Assembly (NCBI GenBank): GCA_902802305.1
Contig: CADCLG010000003.1
Span: forward strand, 1 to 64,000
Direction: 5' to 3'
Length of the DNA: 64,000 bases
Origin: an uncultured Spirochaetaceae bacterium
Lineage (GTDB): Bacteria > Spirochaetota > Spirochaetia > Treponematales > Treponemataceae
Part shown: positions 25,391-34,928 of the stretch, piece by piece
Numbering within the stretch: the stretch's first letter is position 1
Layout: each line of letters opens with the position of its first letter
Translations under genes and position numbers: made by a program
Notes under the pieces: generated by a model
The model's database searches: none
Told to the model about the DNA's origin: nothing
What the model saw: only the letters and a program-made list of their open reading frames with translations

Positions 25391-26551
25391 ATGAAAAAAA
25401 TCTTTATGAATAAAAAACTTTTAGGACTTTGTCTTTCTGCGGTAATTTTTGCTTCCTGCAATCATCCAGAAATTGAAAAAGAGCCAGAAATGAATCTAAA
25501 AAAAGGAAAACAAACTCTTGCTTTGGATGCTGGAGTTTCTTATAAAACTCCTGATTGGACTAAAAATCCAAAAGGAAATCAGTCTTTGCCAGCTGTAATT
25601 GAAAATGGTTCGGCATCAAATGTAAATGCGAAAATAATGACAGGAATAAAAAATCTTCCTGCAAAAGATATACCAGTTAAAAATGTAATTTTTATGCTTT
25701 ATGAAAATCTTACAGAGGAATTGATTGCTTCTGCAGAAGATAAATATGGTGAATTAATAACTAATGATTTACCACAGAAATTAACTCTTACTTCACAAAA
25801 ATTGGATGAAAATAAAGATGAGAATAAAGTAATCGGTTTTTATCTTACAGATTCCTGCTATAAAACAATGGCTTATGCTACAACAGATTTGATTACTAAT
25901 TCTGTGTTCAGACAGTTCAAAGGAACTTATGCATCAAACGAAACAGATTCCAAAATAGTCTATAACATGATTATAGATAATCCTCGTCCTGTACTTATGC
26001 TTGCAAAAGATACAAAGAATGAACTGGCAAAAAAGGAATGTTCACTTTCAAGTCAAAGCTATGTAAATGAAATCTATAAATCTTCTTATAAATATGCTCC
26101 TAACTTTAAGGAAGCAGTTGATTGCTATAACAATAATGAAGTTTTCTTTGAAGGATTTGATGATTATGCACATAAAGACAAAAAAACAAGAGCCAGTGCT
26201 GTTCTTAATATCTTTGATTCTTCTGTAAGTGTTTATCCTTCAGCTGTACAGTCTGTAAAGTTTGGACTTGCCTGGACAGAATCAAAAGCAGAACCAGAGG
26301 ACGGATTTGCATTTGTATTCTATGATTCAGCAAAACGAGAAGATAAAGAAGCAGCCCTTAAAAACTTTGATGAAAGCGTTGCAGTAGCAGCAAAATATGT
26401 TCTAGAAAATCCTGATACAATTCTTATTGTTACCTCTGCTGCTTTGGATGGAAGCACAATTCCAGCCTTTATGTTAGGAAATAACATTGAAAGTGGTAAA
26501 GATGCTACAACACTCTTGGATTATGTAAAGACTGTAATTATTCCAGACTAA
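25391..26551 (+). CDS. Degenerate alkaline-phosphatase-like lipoprotein
   Basis: 386 residues from the ATG at 25391 (GGAGG ribosome site; the TTG at 25376 is inside the terminator). Lipobox FASC. It follows the layout of its two neighbours: VKNVIFMLYENLTEE at the place of the GDGMG motif, FYLTDSCYKTMAYATTD at the nucleophile, and VLENPDTILIVTSAALDGS at the DHETGG motif. The metal-binding aspartates and histidines are lost although the TDS triplet survives, and the mid-region is much shorter. It is probably a non-catalytic family member, perhaps a binding or decoy subunit. The frame is open throughout, so it is maintained rather than a recent pseudogene. Confidence 0.7.
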   Translation: MKKIFMNKKLLGLCLSAVIFASCNHPEIEKEPEMNLKKGKQTLALDAGVSYKTPDWTKNPKGNQSLPAVIENGSASNVNAKIMTGIKNLPAKDIPVKNVIFMLYENLTEELIASAEDKYGELITNDLPQKLTLTSQKLDENKDENKVIGFYLTDSCYKTMAYATTDLITNSVFRQFKGTYASNETDSKIVYNMIIDNPRPVLMLAKDTKNELAKKECSLSSQSYVNEIYKSSYKYAPNFKEAVDCYNNNEVFFEGFDDYAHKDKKTRASAVLNIFDSSVSVYPSAVQSVKFGLAWTESKAEPEDGFAFVFYDSAKREDKEAALKNFDESVAVAAKYVLENPDTILIVTSAALDGSTIPAFMLGNNIESGKDATTLLDYVKTVIIPD

Positions 26552-26599
26552 TTGAAGTATTCTTTTGGTTTATAAAAAAACACCTTTTAGGAGTAATAT

Positions 26600-28603
26600 A
26601 TGATTAAGAAAAAAATATTTTTGGGAATAACTTTTTCACTTTTATTATCATCCCTCTGCATTCTTACTGCTTGTCAGGAGCCAAATAATACAGGCAATAA
26701 AAATCCTCCACCTGCAGATGAAATTGATTATAATGAATATGCTCTCCCATCTGGTGCTACCGGAGATATTCCTGCCTGGAAAAAAACAGACACAACCTAT
26801 TCAATCCCTGATATCAGTCTTCACGGTGAGTCATCCAATGTTACACCAGAATTGAAATCCGCTTTGGCAGATGCAGTTGCAAAAGGAAACTTCTTCAAAA
26901 AACCAAAGAATTACATAGTAATGATTGGTGATGGTATGGGCGTTTCTCAAATTATTGCTGCAACAAAATACAGGGGGGACCTTTTGATGAATGAGCTTCC
27001 TTACAGAGCAGTTGCAAACTCCTGGTTACGCGGTGAAAATGGCATGGGCGGTGTTGTTACCGATAGTGGTGCTGGTGGAACAAAAATAGCAACAGGCTAT
27101 AGAACAAATAAAGTTTTTGTTTCTATGGATGCAGAAGGTGATGAATTGATGTCTTTAAGTGAACTTGCCCGCTCTAAAGGTAAAAAGATTGGTGTCGTAA
27201 CAGATGCTGAATTAGCCGATGCTACACCTGCTGATTTTTCAGTTCATTCAAAGAACAGAAGTCAGGGATGGAATAAAATCTGCCAGATGCAGGTTCTTTT
27301 TGGTGCAGATTTGTTTATGGGTGGTTCAGATTCAAGCCTTACAGATGCAATCGCAAGTCTTAAACCTCTTTCTGGTAAGACCATCAAAAAATACACTACA
27401 CTTGCAAAAATTATACCAGCACTTGATACTATTGGTCCAAATGAATTAATGTGGAATCTCTTCCCTGATGGCGATACAACCTATGCTCGCTGGGATTCTT
27501 CTTCTAAAAAATATCCAAGTTTACAGCAGGCAATGGCTGTTTCTTTGACCCATTTGCAGAAAATCAGCGGTGACGAAGGTTTCTTCCTGATGTTTGAAAA
27601 TACTTACACTGATATTTATGGCCATGCAAATAATGATTTTATGCAAACTACAAAAGTAAGCAATAATATTGCCGGAATTGTAAATGAAGTAAAAAACTTT
27701 GATGAAACTGTTGCAATTGCCTTAAAGTTTGTGCTTGAAAATCCTGACACCGTTCTTCTTATCACTGCTGATCATGAAACTGGAGATATGACATTCAGGT
27801 CAAATTGGGAAAACCGTGATTTGAAAAATCCAAGAATATCTGCTGGTTCAAAAAACCATTCAAATCAGAATGTTCCAATTTTTGCAATTGGTTATGGTCT
27901 TGAAAGCCTTGATACAAAGAAGGGTGAAGCATTTACTATAGAAGATTGTAAACTCCTTGATGGTACAGATGGCAGGAAAGTTCATGATAATACAATCTGT
28001 GCTCAGATTCTCGGAAGTCTTATGAATGAAAAAGAAGATTCATTTGGCGGTGATATTGATGTTGATGTAAAAGACAATAGTCAGCGCCTGCAAAAGAAAA
28101 TCGATAGAGACATCTTTAACATTTGTAGAAAAGATGGCACACCGTCCTCAAAGGATTTTAATTTTACTATAAATGAAAAGACTCTTCCAATCTATAAAAG
28201 CGACCTTATTCAGTTTAAGATTGCCCCTGATGTATTTGAAACTATTACAATTACTGATAGCACAGGAAATAAACTTCTTGATAATGTAAAGCTTGCAGAT
28301 TGCAAGAATGCAGATATTGAAACAGATTCCAAGGGTAATGTTATTACTCCTGTAAGCCAGGCTTATAAGTTTGCTTTTAATGATAAAAGCGAAAAAATGG
28401 AAAACTGGTATCAGATTTCTGTAAAAGCTGCTGCAAATACTGATTCACTAAATGTAAGCCTTTCTAAATCTGGTGATGCTGTTGATTCTGTTTGTGTAGC
28501 ATTTGATGATTTCACTGTTCAGTATGGTTCAACTAGAGGTTATGTAACAATCACTGGTGATTATATTAAAGCAGAGAACATAAAAGACAACATTAATCCT
28601 TAG
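26600..28603 (+). CDS. Alkaline phosphatase family lipoprotein 2
   Basis: 667 residues; signal peptide with lipobox LTAC. PhoA motifs are intact: YIVMIGDGMGVSQ, VVTDSGAGGTKIATG, ADATPADFSVHS, ENTYTDIYGHAN, VLLITADHETGD and HSNQNVPIFAIG. The insertion seen in phosphatase 1 is different here, and about 180 extra C-terminal residues (after SFGGDIDVDV) form a beta-rich domain ending in a CBM-like strand pattern (DSVCVAFDDFTVQYGS). The two enzymes probably have different substrates. A YGH metal or substrate loop is shared by both. Confidence 0.85.
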   Translation: MIKKKIFLGITFSLLLSSLCILTACQEPNNTGNKNPPPADEIDYNEYALPSGATGDIPAWKKTDTTYSIPDISLHGESSNVTPELKSALADAVAKGNFFKKPKNYIVMIGDGMGVSQIIAATKYRGDLLMNELPYRAVANSWLRGENGMGGVVTDSGAGGTKIATGYRTNKVFVSMDAEGDELMSLSELARSKGKKIGVVTDAELADATPADFSVHSKNRSQGWNKICQMQVLFGADLFMGGSDSSLTDAIASLKPLSGKTIKKYTTLAKIIPALDTIGPNELMWNLFPDGDTTYARWDSSSKKYPSLQQAMAVSLTHLQKISGDEGFFLMFENTYTDIYGHANNDFMQTTKVSNNIAGIVNEVKNFDETVAIALKFVLENPDTVLLITADHETGDMTFRSNWENRDLKNPRISAGSKNHSNQNVPIFAIGYGLESLDTKKGEAFTIEDCKLLDGTDGRKVHDNTICAQILGSLMNEKEDSFGGDIDVDVKDNSQRLQKKIDRDIFNICRKDGTPSSKDFNFTINEKTLPIYKSDLIQFKIAPDVFETITITDSTGNKLLDNVKLADCKNADIETDSKGNVITPVSQAYKFAFNDKSEKMENWYQISVKAAANTDSLNVSLSKSGDAVDSVCVAFDDFTVQYGSTRGYVTITGDYIKAENIKDNINP

Positions 28604-28651
28604 CTGAATTAGCTGAATATTTCTGCAAATTAAGAATATGTGGAGTTTTAT

Positions 28652-29785
28652 ATGAAAAAACATTTAGAATTGAAAAGAAATATTATCTGGTCAAGAATGA
28701 AATCTGCATTAGTAGCAAATCTATGTATGCTATCTTTTTGTATTTTGTTGATTTCTGCTTCTTTGATTTCCTGTACACCTAAAAATAATGCGAAAAAAGC
28801 CTCAGCAAGCAAATATAGGAATGTAATTTATACATATACATTGGGAGATGTCACATATCCCGAAATGTATACTCATGTTATCATTTCTTTCTTTAAAGCT
28901 GATAACGTTGGAAACCTTTTTGAAAAAAGCTTCCCTCATACCCCGGAAACTGTAAAAACTTTTAAAAAGAAACATCCAAATGTAAAGGTTTTAGGTGCAA
29001 TTGGTGGCGGAAGTTACAGTGAGTTCCTTACACCTGTTATGCTGGATGAAGAATACAGAACAAGACTTGCAAAACAACTTTGTGATTTTGTAGCCTCTCA
29101 TCACCTTGATGGAATTGATTTGGACTGGGAATATTACGAAGATTATCCAGAAAGCAACGCCGCTTATCTTGATTTTGCCCAGCAGCTTAGAAAAAAGCTT
29201 CCAAAAAATGCAGTTCTCTCTATGGCCGGACAAAAAGCACCACAGTTTTACAGAGATGAAAGTATCGTAACAATGATGAAAGATGTTCTGGATTTTACAA
29301 ACGTTATGACTTATGATTTTGACTACGACAACAAAATGAACAGAACAGTTGGTTATAATGGCAGCTTTACAGAAACAAAATTGACTATGAATGATTATGC
29401 CAAAGCTTTAGGCGGAGATAAATCAAAATTGAATACAGGGCTTCCTTTCTATGGTTCAAAGTTCAAAATTAAAGATTCAGAAATCCATTTTGAAAACGAG
29501 CCGGTTCATTCTTTCAGCAGCGGTTCTAACTATACTGCAACAACAGCAGCCCTTGGTGTAGAAGGTGCAAAAAATCCTCAGGCTTATGATGATGACGATG
29601 GTGTTGCAATCAGCGTAAAAGGTCATGATTTATTTGTTTTTGACAACGAAACAACTCTTACAAACAAAGTAAACTGGTCTTGCAGCCAAGGTTTTGGTGG
29701 AGTAATGGAATGGGTTGCCAGTGATGATGATGCAGCCTGCACCTTACAAAAAGCCGTTTCAAATGCCTTAAAAGCACAGAAATAA
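28652..29785 (+). CDS. GH18 chitinase-like lipoprotein 2
   Basis: 377 residues from the ATG at 28652 (GGAG upstream), with a lipobox LISC. GH18 motifs: VKVLGAIGGGSYSEF and LDGIDLDWEYYED with the catalytic glutamate, FTNVMTYDFDYD, TGLPFYGSKF and GGVMEWVASDDD. It is more compact than the first GH18 protein and resembles endo-beta-N-acetylglucosaminidase-like or bacterial chitinase forms. Last gene of the plus-strand run, converging on the hexokinase gene with only 17 bases between them. Confidence 0.9.
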   Translation: MKKHLELKRNIIWSRMKSALVANLCMLSFCILLISASLISCTPKNNAKKASASKYRNVIYTYTLGDVTYPEMYTHVIISFFKADNVGNLFEKSFPHTPETVKTFKKKHPNVKVLGAIGGGSYSEFLTPVMLDEEYRTRLAKQLCDFVASHHLDGIDLDWEYYEDYPESNAAYLDFAQQLRKKLPKNAVLSMAGQKAPQFYRDESIVTMMKDVLDFTNVMTYDFDYDNKMNRTVGYNGSFTETKLTMNDYAKALGGDKSKLNTGLPFYGSKFKIKDSEIHFENEPVHSFSSGSNYTATTAALGVEGAKNPQAYDDDDGVAISVKGHDLFVFDNETTLTNKVNWSCSQGFGGVMEWVASDDDAACTLQKAVSNALKAQK

Positions 29786-29802
29786 TAATACTTTTTTGTT
29801 AT

Positions 29803-31104
29803 CTAGGCTCTGATAGCAGCTATAGCACTTCCAATTGTTATGTCGTTTTCGATTTGAACAATCTGGAAGTGCATTTTATTTTCTTTTAAGATAGTTTCAA
29901 CGTTATCTTTAAGGTTGTGGCATTTCCAGAAGGTTGAGCCGTTACAAACAAGGCAAACTGGATTAGAGTGCTCTTTTCCATTGCTGGCTTTTCTAATTGT
30001 TGCTATCAAAATTGCAGCAACAATGGAAGAACTTCGTTCAATAATTCTGTTTATAATTTCTGTTAAGATTTGTTTGTCTGATTCGTTTCCACCTGTCAAA
30101 CCTGACAATAGCTCTTTTGAATTATCTGGATCATTAAGGAAAATATCCAAATCTACTGATTCGAGTGTTTTGACTTTAGAAAAGGCTTTGGCAAAGGCAG
30201 ATGAGAAAAGATATTCATCACAGGCTTCCTTTATAATTATCCAGGCAAGCTTTCCCATATAGGCGCCTGAACACATTTTTTCCAGGATAGATTCCCCAGG
30301 TGCTGTAGACATTTGGTCTAGTTTAATATCAAACTCACTGGAAAGAATAGGATTATTAAACATACCGCATTCACAAACGACAATATGTTTTTGTGCTTTT
30401 GAAGTATTAAGTGAATCTGCTTCCAAAAGCTTTGGAATTGGATTTTTTTCTATATAAGCATTGTTTATTCCAGTTCCAAATACAAATCCGACATAAGAAC
30501 TGTATTTTGTTTTTGAAGAAGGATTATAAAAGCCGGAAAGAAGGGCCGCAACTGTATCATTTAATAAGACAATTTTTTTTAGGCTATTCCAGCCGCGCTC
30601 TTTAAGCACTTTCATAAGTTCTTTTCCAACATAAGTTCCAATAACTTTAGGAGCTTTGATTTCTTTGGAAAATACCATTACTTTGCCGTCACTTTCCTGA
30701 TTCATTTCCATTGCATAAGAAAAACAAAAACCGATTTTATCAGCTTTGTTTTTCAAATAATCAATTCTGTCTGCAATGGAATTATAAAACTCTTCTTTAG
30801 ACAATTCTTTTTCTATTCCCGGCATTTTTGTTTTTTTAAGCTCAGAAATAGAAGCATTGCCTTTTGAGTCAAAAGAAACAAGGCAGGAACGGAAATTAGT
30901 TCCGCCTGCATCTATAACAAGAATGTTTTGATTTTCCTGTTTTCTTTCTTCTAAAAATCCATATACAGGAATCATCGGTTGAAAAGCTTCAGTTTCTTTT
31001 TCCAATCCACGAATCATATCATCGTAAATCAAACCGGCCAGATTTTCGGTTGTGAATCTTACAAAATGATTTTTATTAAAAAAAACTTGAAGCTGATCAA
31101 TCAT
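29803..31104 (-). CDS. Hexokinase (eukaryotic-type family)
   Basis: 433 residues from the ATG at 31104, with GGAGG directly upstream; longer frames are not needed. Motifs of the hexokinase family: LVIDAGGTNFRSCLV (phosphate-1), a GFCFSYAME strand, LLNDTVAALLSGF and the FGTGINNAY (phosphate-2) loop. Treponemes are known to carry this eukaryote-like hexokinase type. It is the last gene of the GH20-nagA-nagB operon, suggesting that it phosphorylates GlcNAc or glucose released from chitooligosaccharides. Substrate preference cannot be read from the sequence. Confidence 0.85.
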   Translation of the reverse strand: MIDQLQVFFNKNHFVRFTTENLAGLIYDDMIRGLEKETEAFQPMIPVYGFLEERKQENQNILVIDAGGTNFRSCLVSFDSKGNASISELKKTKMPGIEKELSKEEFYNSIADRIDYLKNKADKIGFCFSYAMEMNQESDGKVMVFSKEIKAPKVIGTYVGKELMKVLKERGWNSLKKIVLLNDTVAALLSGFYNPSSKTKYSSYVGFVFGTGINNAYIEKNPIPKLLEADSLNTSKAQKHIVVCECGMFNNPILSSEFDIKLDQMSTAPGESILEKMCSGAYMGKLAWIIIKEACDEYLFSSAFAKAFSKVKTLESVDLDIFLNDPDNSKELLSGLTGGNESDKQILTEIINRIIERSSSIVAAILIATIRKASNGKEHSNPVCLVCNGSTFWKCHNLKDNVETILKENKMHFQIVQIENDITIGSAIAAIRA

Positions 31105-31126
31105 AATGACCTCCTGTAAATTAATT

Positions 31127-31197
31127 TGCAGTTTGCATAGCAAACTGCAAAAGCAGCTAGTAATGATGTATTACAAAATACAAATGTTCAGCTGCTT
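31127..31197 (-). promoter_or_regulatory. Two hairpins between nagB and hexokinase
   Basis: AAGCAGCT (31151-31158) pairs with AGCTGCTT (31190-31197) and, on the minus strand, is followed by TTTT; GCAGTTTGC-ATA-GCAAACTGC (31127-31147) forms a second stem just before the hexokinase leader. Either could attenuate transcription between the two genes. Confidence 0.4.
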
Positions 31198-31202
31198 GTT
31201 GA

Positions 31203-32012
31203 TTAAAGATTTTCGTATTCGTCTTTATTCTTTGACTCAATACCCTTAAAGTATTTTACTGTTCCCACTCTAAGTTCATCTGTGCTTTCTTCGTCACAAA
31301 CAATAATTGCTTTTTTGTGAAGCTGAAGAATGCTTACCGGCCATATATGAGAAATCGGTTCTTCAATTGCGTGGAGCAGGGCTTTTGCTTTGTTATGTCC
31401 GTTCATCATAATTACAACTTCCTGGGAATCGGTAATTGTTCCAATACCAACAGTCAATGCAGTCTGAGGAACCTTAGACATATCTCCGCCAAAGAATCGT
31501 GAATTAACAATACGTGTATCTTCTGTAAGAGTTTTAACTCTTGTACGTGAACTTAAAGATGAGCCCGGTTCATTGAAGGCAATATGACCGTCAACGCCTG
31601 TACCACCTAAAAAGAGTCTAATTCCACCAACTGCCTTGATTTTTTCTTCATATTTATCACATTCTGCCTGCAAATCTTGTGCAGTTCCATCAAGAATATT
31701 GATGTTTTCTTTTTTTATATCGATGTGGTCAAAAAAGTTTGTGTGCATAAAATAATGGTAGCTCTGGTCATGATTAGCATCCAAACCGGCATATTCATCC
31801 ATATTAAATGTGATTACATTTTCAAAAGAAACTACCTTTTTTTTGTTCAATTCTATAAGGCGTTTATAGATTCCAAGTGGAGTACTGCCCGTAGGTAAAC
31901 CAAGTACATAAGGTTTGTCTTTTGTTGGTGCAAAGTCATTAATAGATTTAGCTATATAATCAGCTGCCCATTTTGCACATGAATCATAATTTTCTTTAAT
32001 GATAAGTCTCAT
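31203..32012 (-). CDS. nagB: Glucosamine-6-phosphate deaminase
   Basis: 269 residues, the usual NagB length. It converts glucosamine-6-phosphate to fructose-6-phosphate and ammonia. Motifs: [16 protein letters not shown] near the N-terminus, FNMDEYAGL with the catalytic aspartate, [18 protein letters not shown] with the catalytic histidine and glutamate, and [14 protein letters not shown] ribosome site precedes the ATG. It lies 84 bases downstream of nagA in the same operon; the gap holds GGTTTCGTGAAAG at 32040-32052, which resembles a shortened LacI operator. Confidence 0.95.
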   Translation of the reverse strand: MRLIIKENYDSCAKWAADYIAKSINDFAPTKDKPYVLGLPTGSTPLGIYKRLIELNKKKVVSFENVITFNMDEYAGLDANHDQSYHYFMHTNFFDHIDIKKENINILDGTAQDLQAECDKYEEKIKAVGGIRLFLGGTGVDGHIAFNEPGSSLSSRTRVKTLTEDTRIVNSRFFGGDMSKVPQTALTVGIGTITDSQEVVIMMNGHNKAKALLHAIEEPISHIWPVSILQLHKKAIIVCDEESTDELRVGTVKYFKGIESKNKDEYENL

Positions 32013-32096
32013 AATTTAATCTCCTTTTCTTTTTTTTATGGTTTCGTGAAAGTTAAATTTATAATGAAAAACCATCGAGAAAACCTTCATGGCTTT

Positions 32097-33263
32097 TTAT
32101 TCTTCTTTAATAATTTTTCCGTTAATCATTACGGTTTTTACGTTAAATTTTTTGTCAAAAATAATGAGGTCAGCGCTGTATCCAGGAGCCAACATACCAA
32201 TATCTGTGTATTTCATTATTCTTGCCGGATTTGCAGTTGCAAAACGGATTGTATCACATAGAGAGAAGCCGTAAGAGTTTACATTTTTTACAGCCTTCAT
32301 AAGTGTTAATGCTGAACCTGCAATTACGCCATCAGATTTTCTGCGGAAACATCCACCTTTGAAAACAACTTCTTCGCCGTTTGCATAAAGGGGTTTTGTT
32401 TTTTGCTCTGTTGGTGTAAGGGCGTCGGTTATAAGTACAATTTGTTCAACAGATTTATCCCTCTGGAGAAGCTTGAATAAATCTTTATGTACATGAACTC
32501 CGTCTGCTATAATTTCGCAGGACATTTCCGGATGAATCAAAACAGCACCAGTTGCTCCAGGGTTTCTGTGATGAAGTGAACTCATTGCATTGTACAAATG
32601 TGTAACATGAAGGATTCCAACCTGAATACCTTCTACCATATTTTCATACATCGCATTAGTGTGACCGGCCTGCAGAACAATTCCTTTTTCGGTACAGAAA
32701 AGTGCTAGTTCACGCATTCCTTTAAGTTCTGGGGCGACTGTCATATTTACGATGTGGCCTTTGGAAGCATCCCAAAAACGCTGCATTAAAGATATGTCCG
32801 GGAGTCTAATATAGTCTGGTTTTTGAACTCCAGGTTTAAAAGGTGAAATGAATGGACCTTCAAGATGGATTCCTTTAATTTTTGCTCCTTCTTCGTATCC
32901 CATTGCCGAAACAATTTCTTCAATATTGTGAATCATTTCATCAATAGGACCTGGATAAAGGGTTGGATTAAATGAGGTGATTCCATAAGATGCCAAATCT
33001 TTAGACATCTGAAGGATTCCATCTCTAGTGCATACATCGGTTCCGTGACCGTTAAAGCCGTGAATGTGGGTGTCAATCAATCCTGGTGCTATAAAGTTTT
33101 TATGGGCATCGATTATCTTGACATCAGAGGAAAAAGTCTTTTTTTTGAATCTTTGCTCACTGAATACGTCATCAATTTTTCCTGAATTATTGATGAGTAC
33201 TGCACAAAGACCTTCATCAGAAATGCCATTAAGAAGCTTTCCGTTGTGAATACAAATTGCCAT
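32097..33263 (-). CDS. nagA: N-acetylglucosamine-6-phosphate deacetylase
   Basis: 388 residues. It removes acetate from GlcNAc-6-phosphate. Metal and substrate motifs: LIDTHIHGFNGHGTD, GIHLEGPFISPFKPG (metal glutamate), QAGHTNAMYENM, VTHLYNAMSSLHHRNPG and LITDALTP with the catalytic aspartate. GGAGGT ribosome site. It starts 15 bases after the GH20 stop, so translation may be coupled. Together with nagB and the hexokinase it forms a complete cytoplasmic GlcNAc route; no GlcNAc transporter is present in the window. Confidence 0.95.
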   Translation of the reverse strand: MAICIHNGKLLNGISDEGLCAVLINNSGKIDDVFSEQRFKKKTFSSDVKIIDAHKNFIAPGLIDTHIHGFNGHGTDVCTRDGILQMSKDLASYGITSFNPTLYPGPIDEMIHNIEEIVSAMGYEEGAKIKGIHLEGPFISPFKPGVQKPDYIRLPDISLMQRFWDASKGHIVNMTVAPELKGMRELALFCTEKGIVLQAGHTNAMYENMVEGIQVGILHVTHLYNAMSSLHHRNPGATGAVLIHPEMSCEIIADGVHVHKDLFKLLQRDKSVEQIVLITDALTPTEQKTKPLYANGEEVVFKGGCFRRKSDGVIAGSALTLMKAVKNVNSYGFSLCDTIRFATANPARIMKYTDIGMLAPGYSADLIIFDKKFNVKTVMINGKIIKEE

Positions 33264-33278
33264 GTTTACCTCCTGTTA

Positions 33279-34838
33279 TTAGTCCCCTCCGAGTTTGCCC
33301 TTATAATAATTTACATCCATAAAATCAAGTCTAAGTTTATGAGCTTCAAGAGATTTTTTGAATCTAGAGAAATCTTTTTTATCTGCATCTAGCCACATAG
33401 ATTCCGAAAGTGCACAGAATCTTGGGAACATCATGTATTCTGCAACTTTTGATGCATTCAAATCTTCTGTCCACAAGTTACATTCTGCACCCAGCATGTA
33501 TTTTTTGTCTTCCTGACTAAAATCTTTTCCTGCCGGTGTAAATCCATAAGCTGTTTTTGTTGTGGTAAAGCTTAATCGTCCAGGTTCTTCAAAAGAATCA
33601 TAGTTTTTGAAGTTGAGGTAGCATTTGTTTACAGGAGACATAATTGCAAAATGCTTGAGAGAAACTGCTTTTTTTCCGCCACCTTTTTTTCTCCAGGATT
33701 GAACAACAGTGTCTTTTGGAAGTGGAATAATTTCAGTATTATCAAGAACTTCGTCCCAACCGATTGGAGTTTTGCCAAGAGATACTACGTATTCAGATAT
33801 TTCTTTTGTTAGCCAGGATTGAAGTTGTCTTTCTGTAGAAAGATTGAGTTTTGTTTTTAATGCCTGACATTTAGGACAAGTTTTCCAGCGAACAGAAGGA
33901 CATTCATCACCACCAATATGAATCCACTGACCAGGAAAGAGACGTACAACGGTTCTTAAACAAGCCTGATAGATTTTAGGAAGATTTTCATTTCCGATAC
34001 AAAGAACGTCATTAAAAATGCCCCAGCGGTTTTCTACTTTGTATGGACCACCTGTACAACCAAACTCCGGATATGAGGCAAGAAGGGCAGAAACATGACC
34101 TGTAAGTTCAAGCTCAGGAATGATTATTATATTAAGTTTTTCTGCATATTTGACAATTTCGGTTATTTCTTCATCGGTGTAATAATATGGAAGATTCTTC
34201 TTGAAGTCACAGTAATAGTCTTTCATTAAAGGCATAGTGTGAGCGTCGCGGATTGAACCGATTTCTGTTAATAAAGGATATTCAGGTACATGGATTCTCC
34301 AGCCCTGGTCATCTGTCAAATGCCAGTGGAAGCGGTTCATTTTGTGGAAAGAAGCCAAATCAAGAACTTTCTTTATAAAATCGATTGAAAAATAGTTGCG
34401 GCTGGTGTCCAGCATAAATCCGCGCCATTTGTACTGAGGGAAATCTTTTATTGAAAGGCAAGGTAAAAATCCCTCGTTAGAAAGAATCAACTGTTTTAAA
34501 GTCTGGATTGCAAATAAAGCTCCGGCTTTGTCGGCTGCCTGAATAAGAATATCATTATCATTAATGTCGAGAGTATAAGATTCCGGAATAATTTCTGTGG
34601 TCTGTGAGAATGAATCAGTTTTTGTGACTTTAATTTGAACAGGTGTACTTGTCTTAGATTTGGAATCGTCGTTTACCTTACATTTCACATTGCATTTCTG
34701 AAGTTCCTTACATAAAAAGTCTGTGTAATCATTAAAAAAATCGTCTGATGCAATTGAGAAATTGTTTTTTGTAATTAAAAGGCCGTTTTTTACTGTAATT
34801 TCCTGTGGTTCAGGGATTATAGATATAATTGTCTTCAT
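33279..34838 (-). CDS. GH20 beta-N-acetylhexosaminidase, apparently cytoplasmic
   Basis: 519 residues from the ATG at 34838 (frame extends to 34889; no convincing ribosome site at either). An N-terminal GH20b domain (IIPEPQEITVKNGLL) is followed by the catalytic barrel: WRGFMLDTSRNYFSIDFIK, FHWHLTDDQGWRIHVPEYPLLTEIGS and HIGGDECPS with the aspartate-glutamate pair, then IGWDEVL and AECNLWTED. There is no signal peptide, so the enzyme should hydrolyse imported chitobiose or other N-acetylhexosaminides inside the cell. First gene of the GlcNAc operon. A TATAAT lies next to the ATG but is too close to serve as its -10 box. Confidence 0.9.
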   Translation of the reverse strand: MKTIISIIPEPQEITVKNGLLITKNNFSIASDDFFNDYTDFLCKELQKCNVKCKVNDDSKSKTSTPVQIKVTKTDSFSQTTEIIPESYTLDINDNDILIQAADKAGALFAIQTLKQLILSNEGFLPCLSIKDFPQYKWRGFMLDTSRNYFSIDFIKKVLDLASFHKMNRFHWHLTDDQGWRIHVPEYPLLTEIGSIRDAHTMPLMKDYYCDFKKNLPYYYTDEEITEIVKYAEKLNIIIIPELELTGHVSALLASYPEFGCTGGPYKVENRWGIFNDVLCIGNENLPKIYQACLRTVVRLFPGQWIHIGGDECPSVRWKTCPKCQALKTKLNLSTERQLQSWLTKEISEYVVSLGKTPIGWDEVLDNTEIIPLPKDTVVQSWRKKGGGKKAVSLKHFAIMSPVNKCYLNFKNYDSFEEPGRLSFTTTKTAYGFTPAGKDFSQEDKKYMLGAECNLWTEDLNASKVAEYMMFPRFCALSESMWLDADKKDFSRFKKSLEAHKLRLDFMDVNYYKGKLGGD

Positions 34839-34928
34839 AATTATATGATACAACATAAAAATTAGTTTGTCCATTAAAACAACAAACAAAAAAAGAAAAA
34901 AAAATTTTTTCGAAGAAAATTAATCTGT

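Noticed and set aside
29915-30262. 115-codon plus-strand ORF opposite hexokinase
   Set aside because: Shadow of a conserved gene.
34839-34845. TATAAT as -10 box for the GH20 operon
   Set aside because: It is adjacent to the ATG, so transcription would begin inside the coding region.
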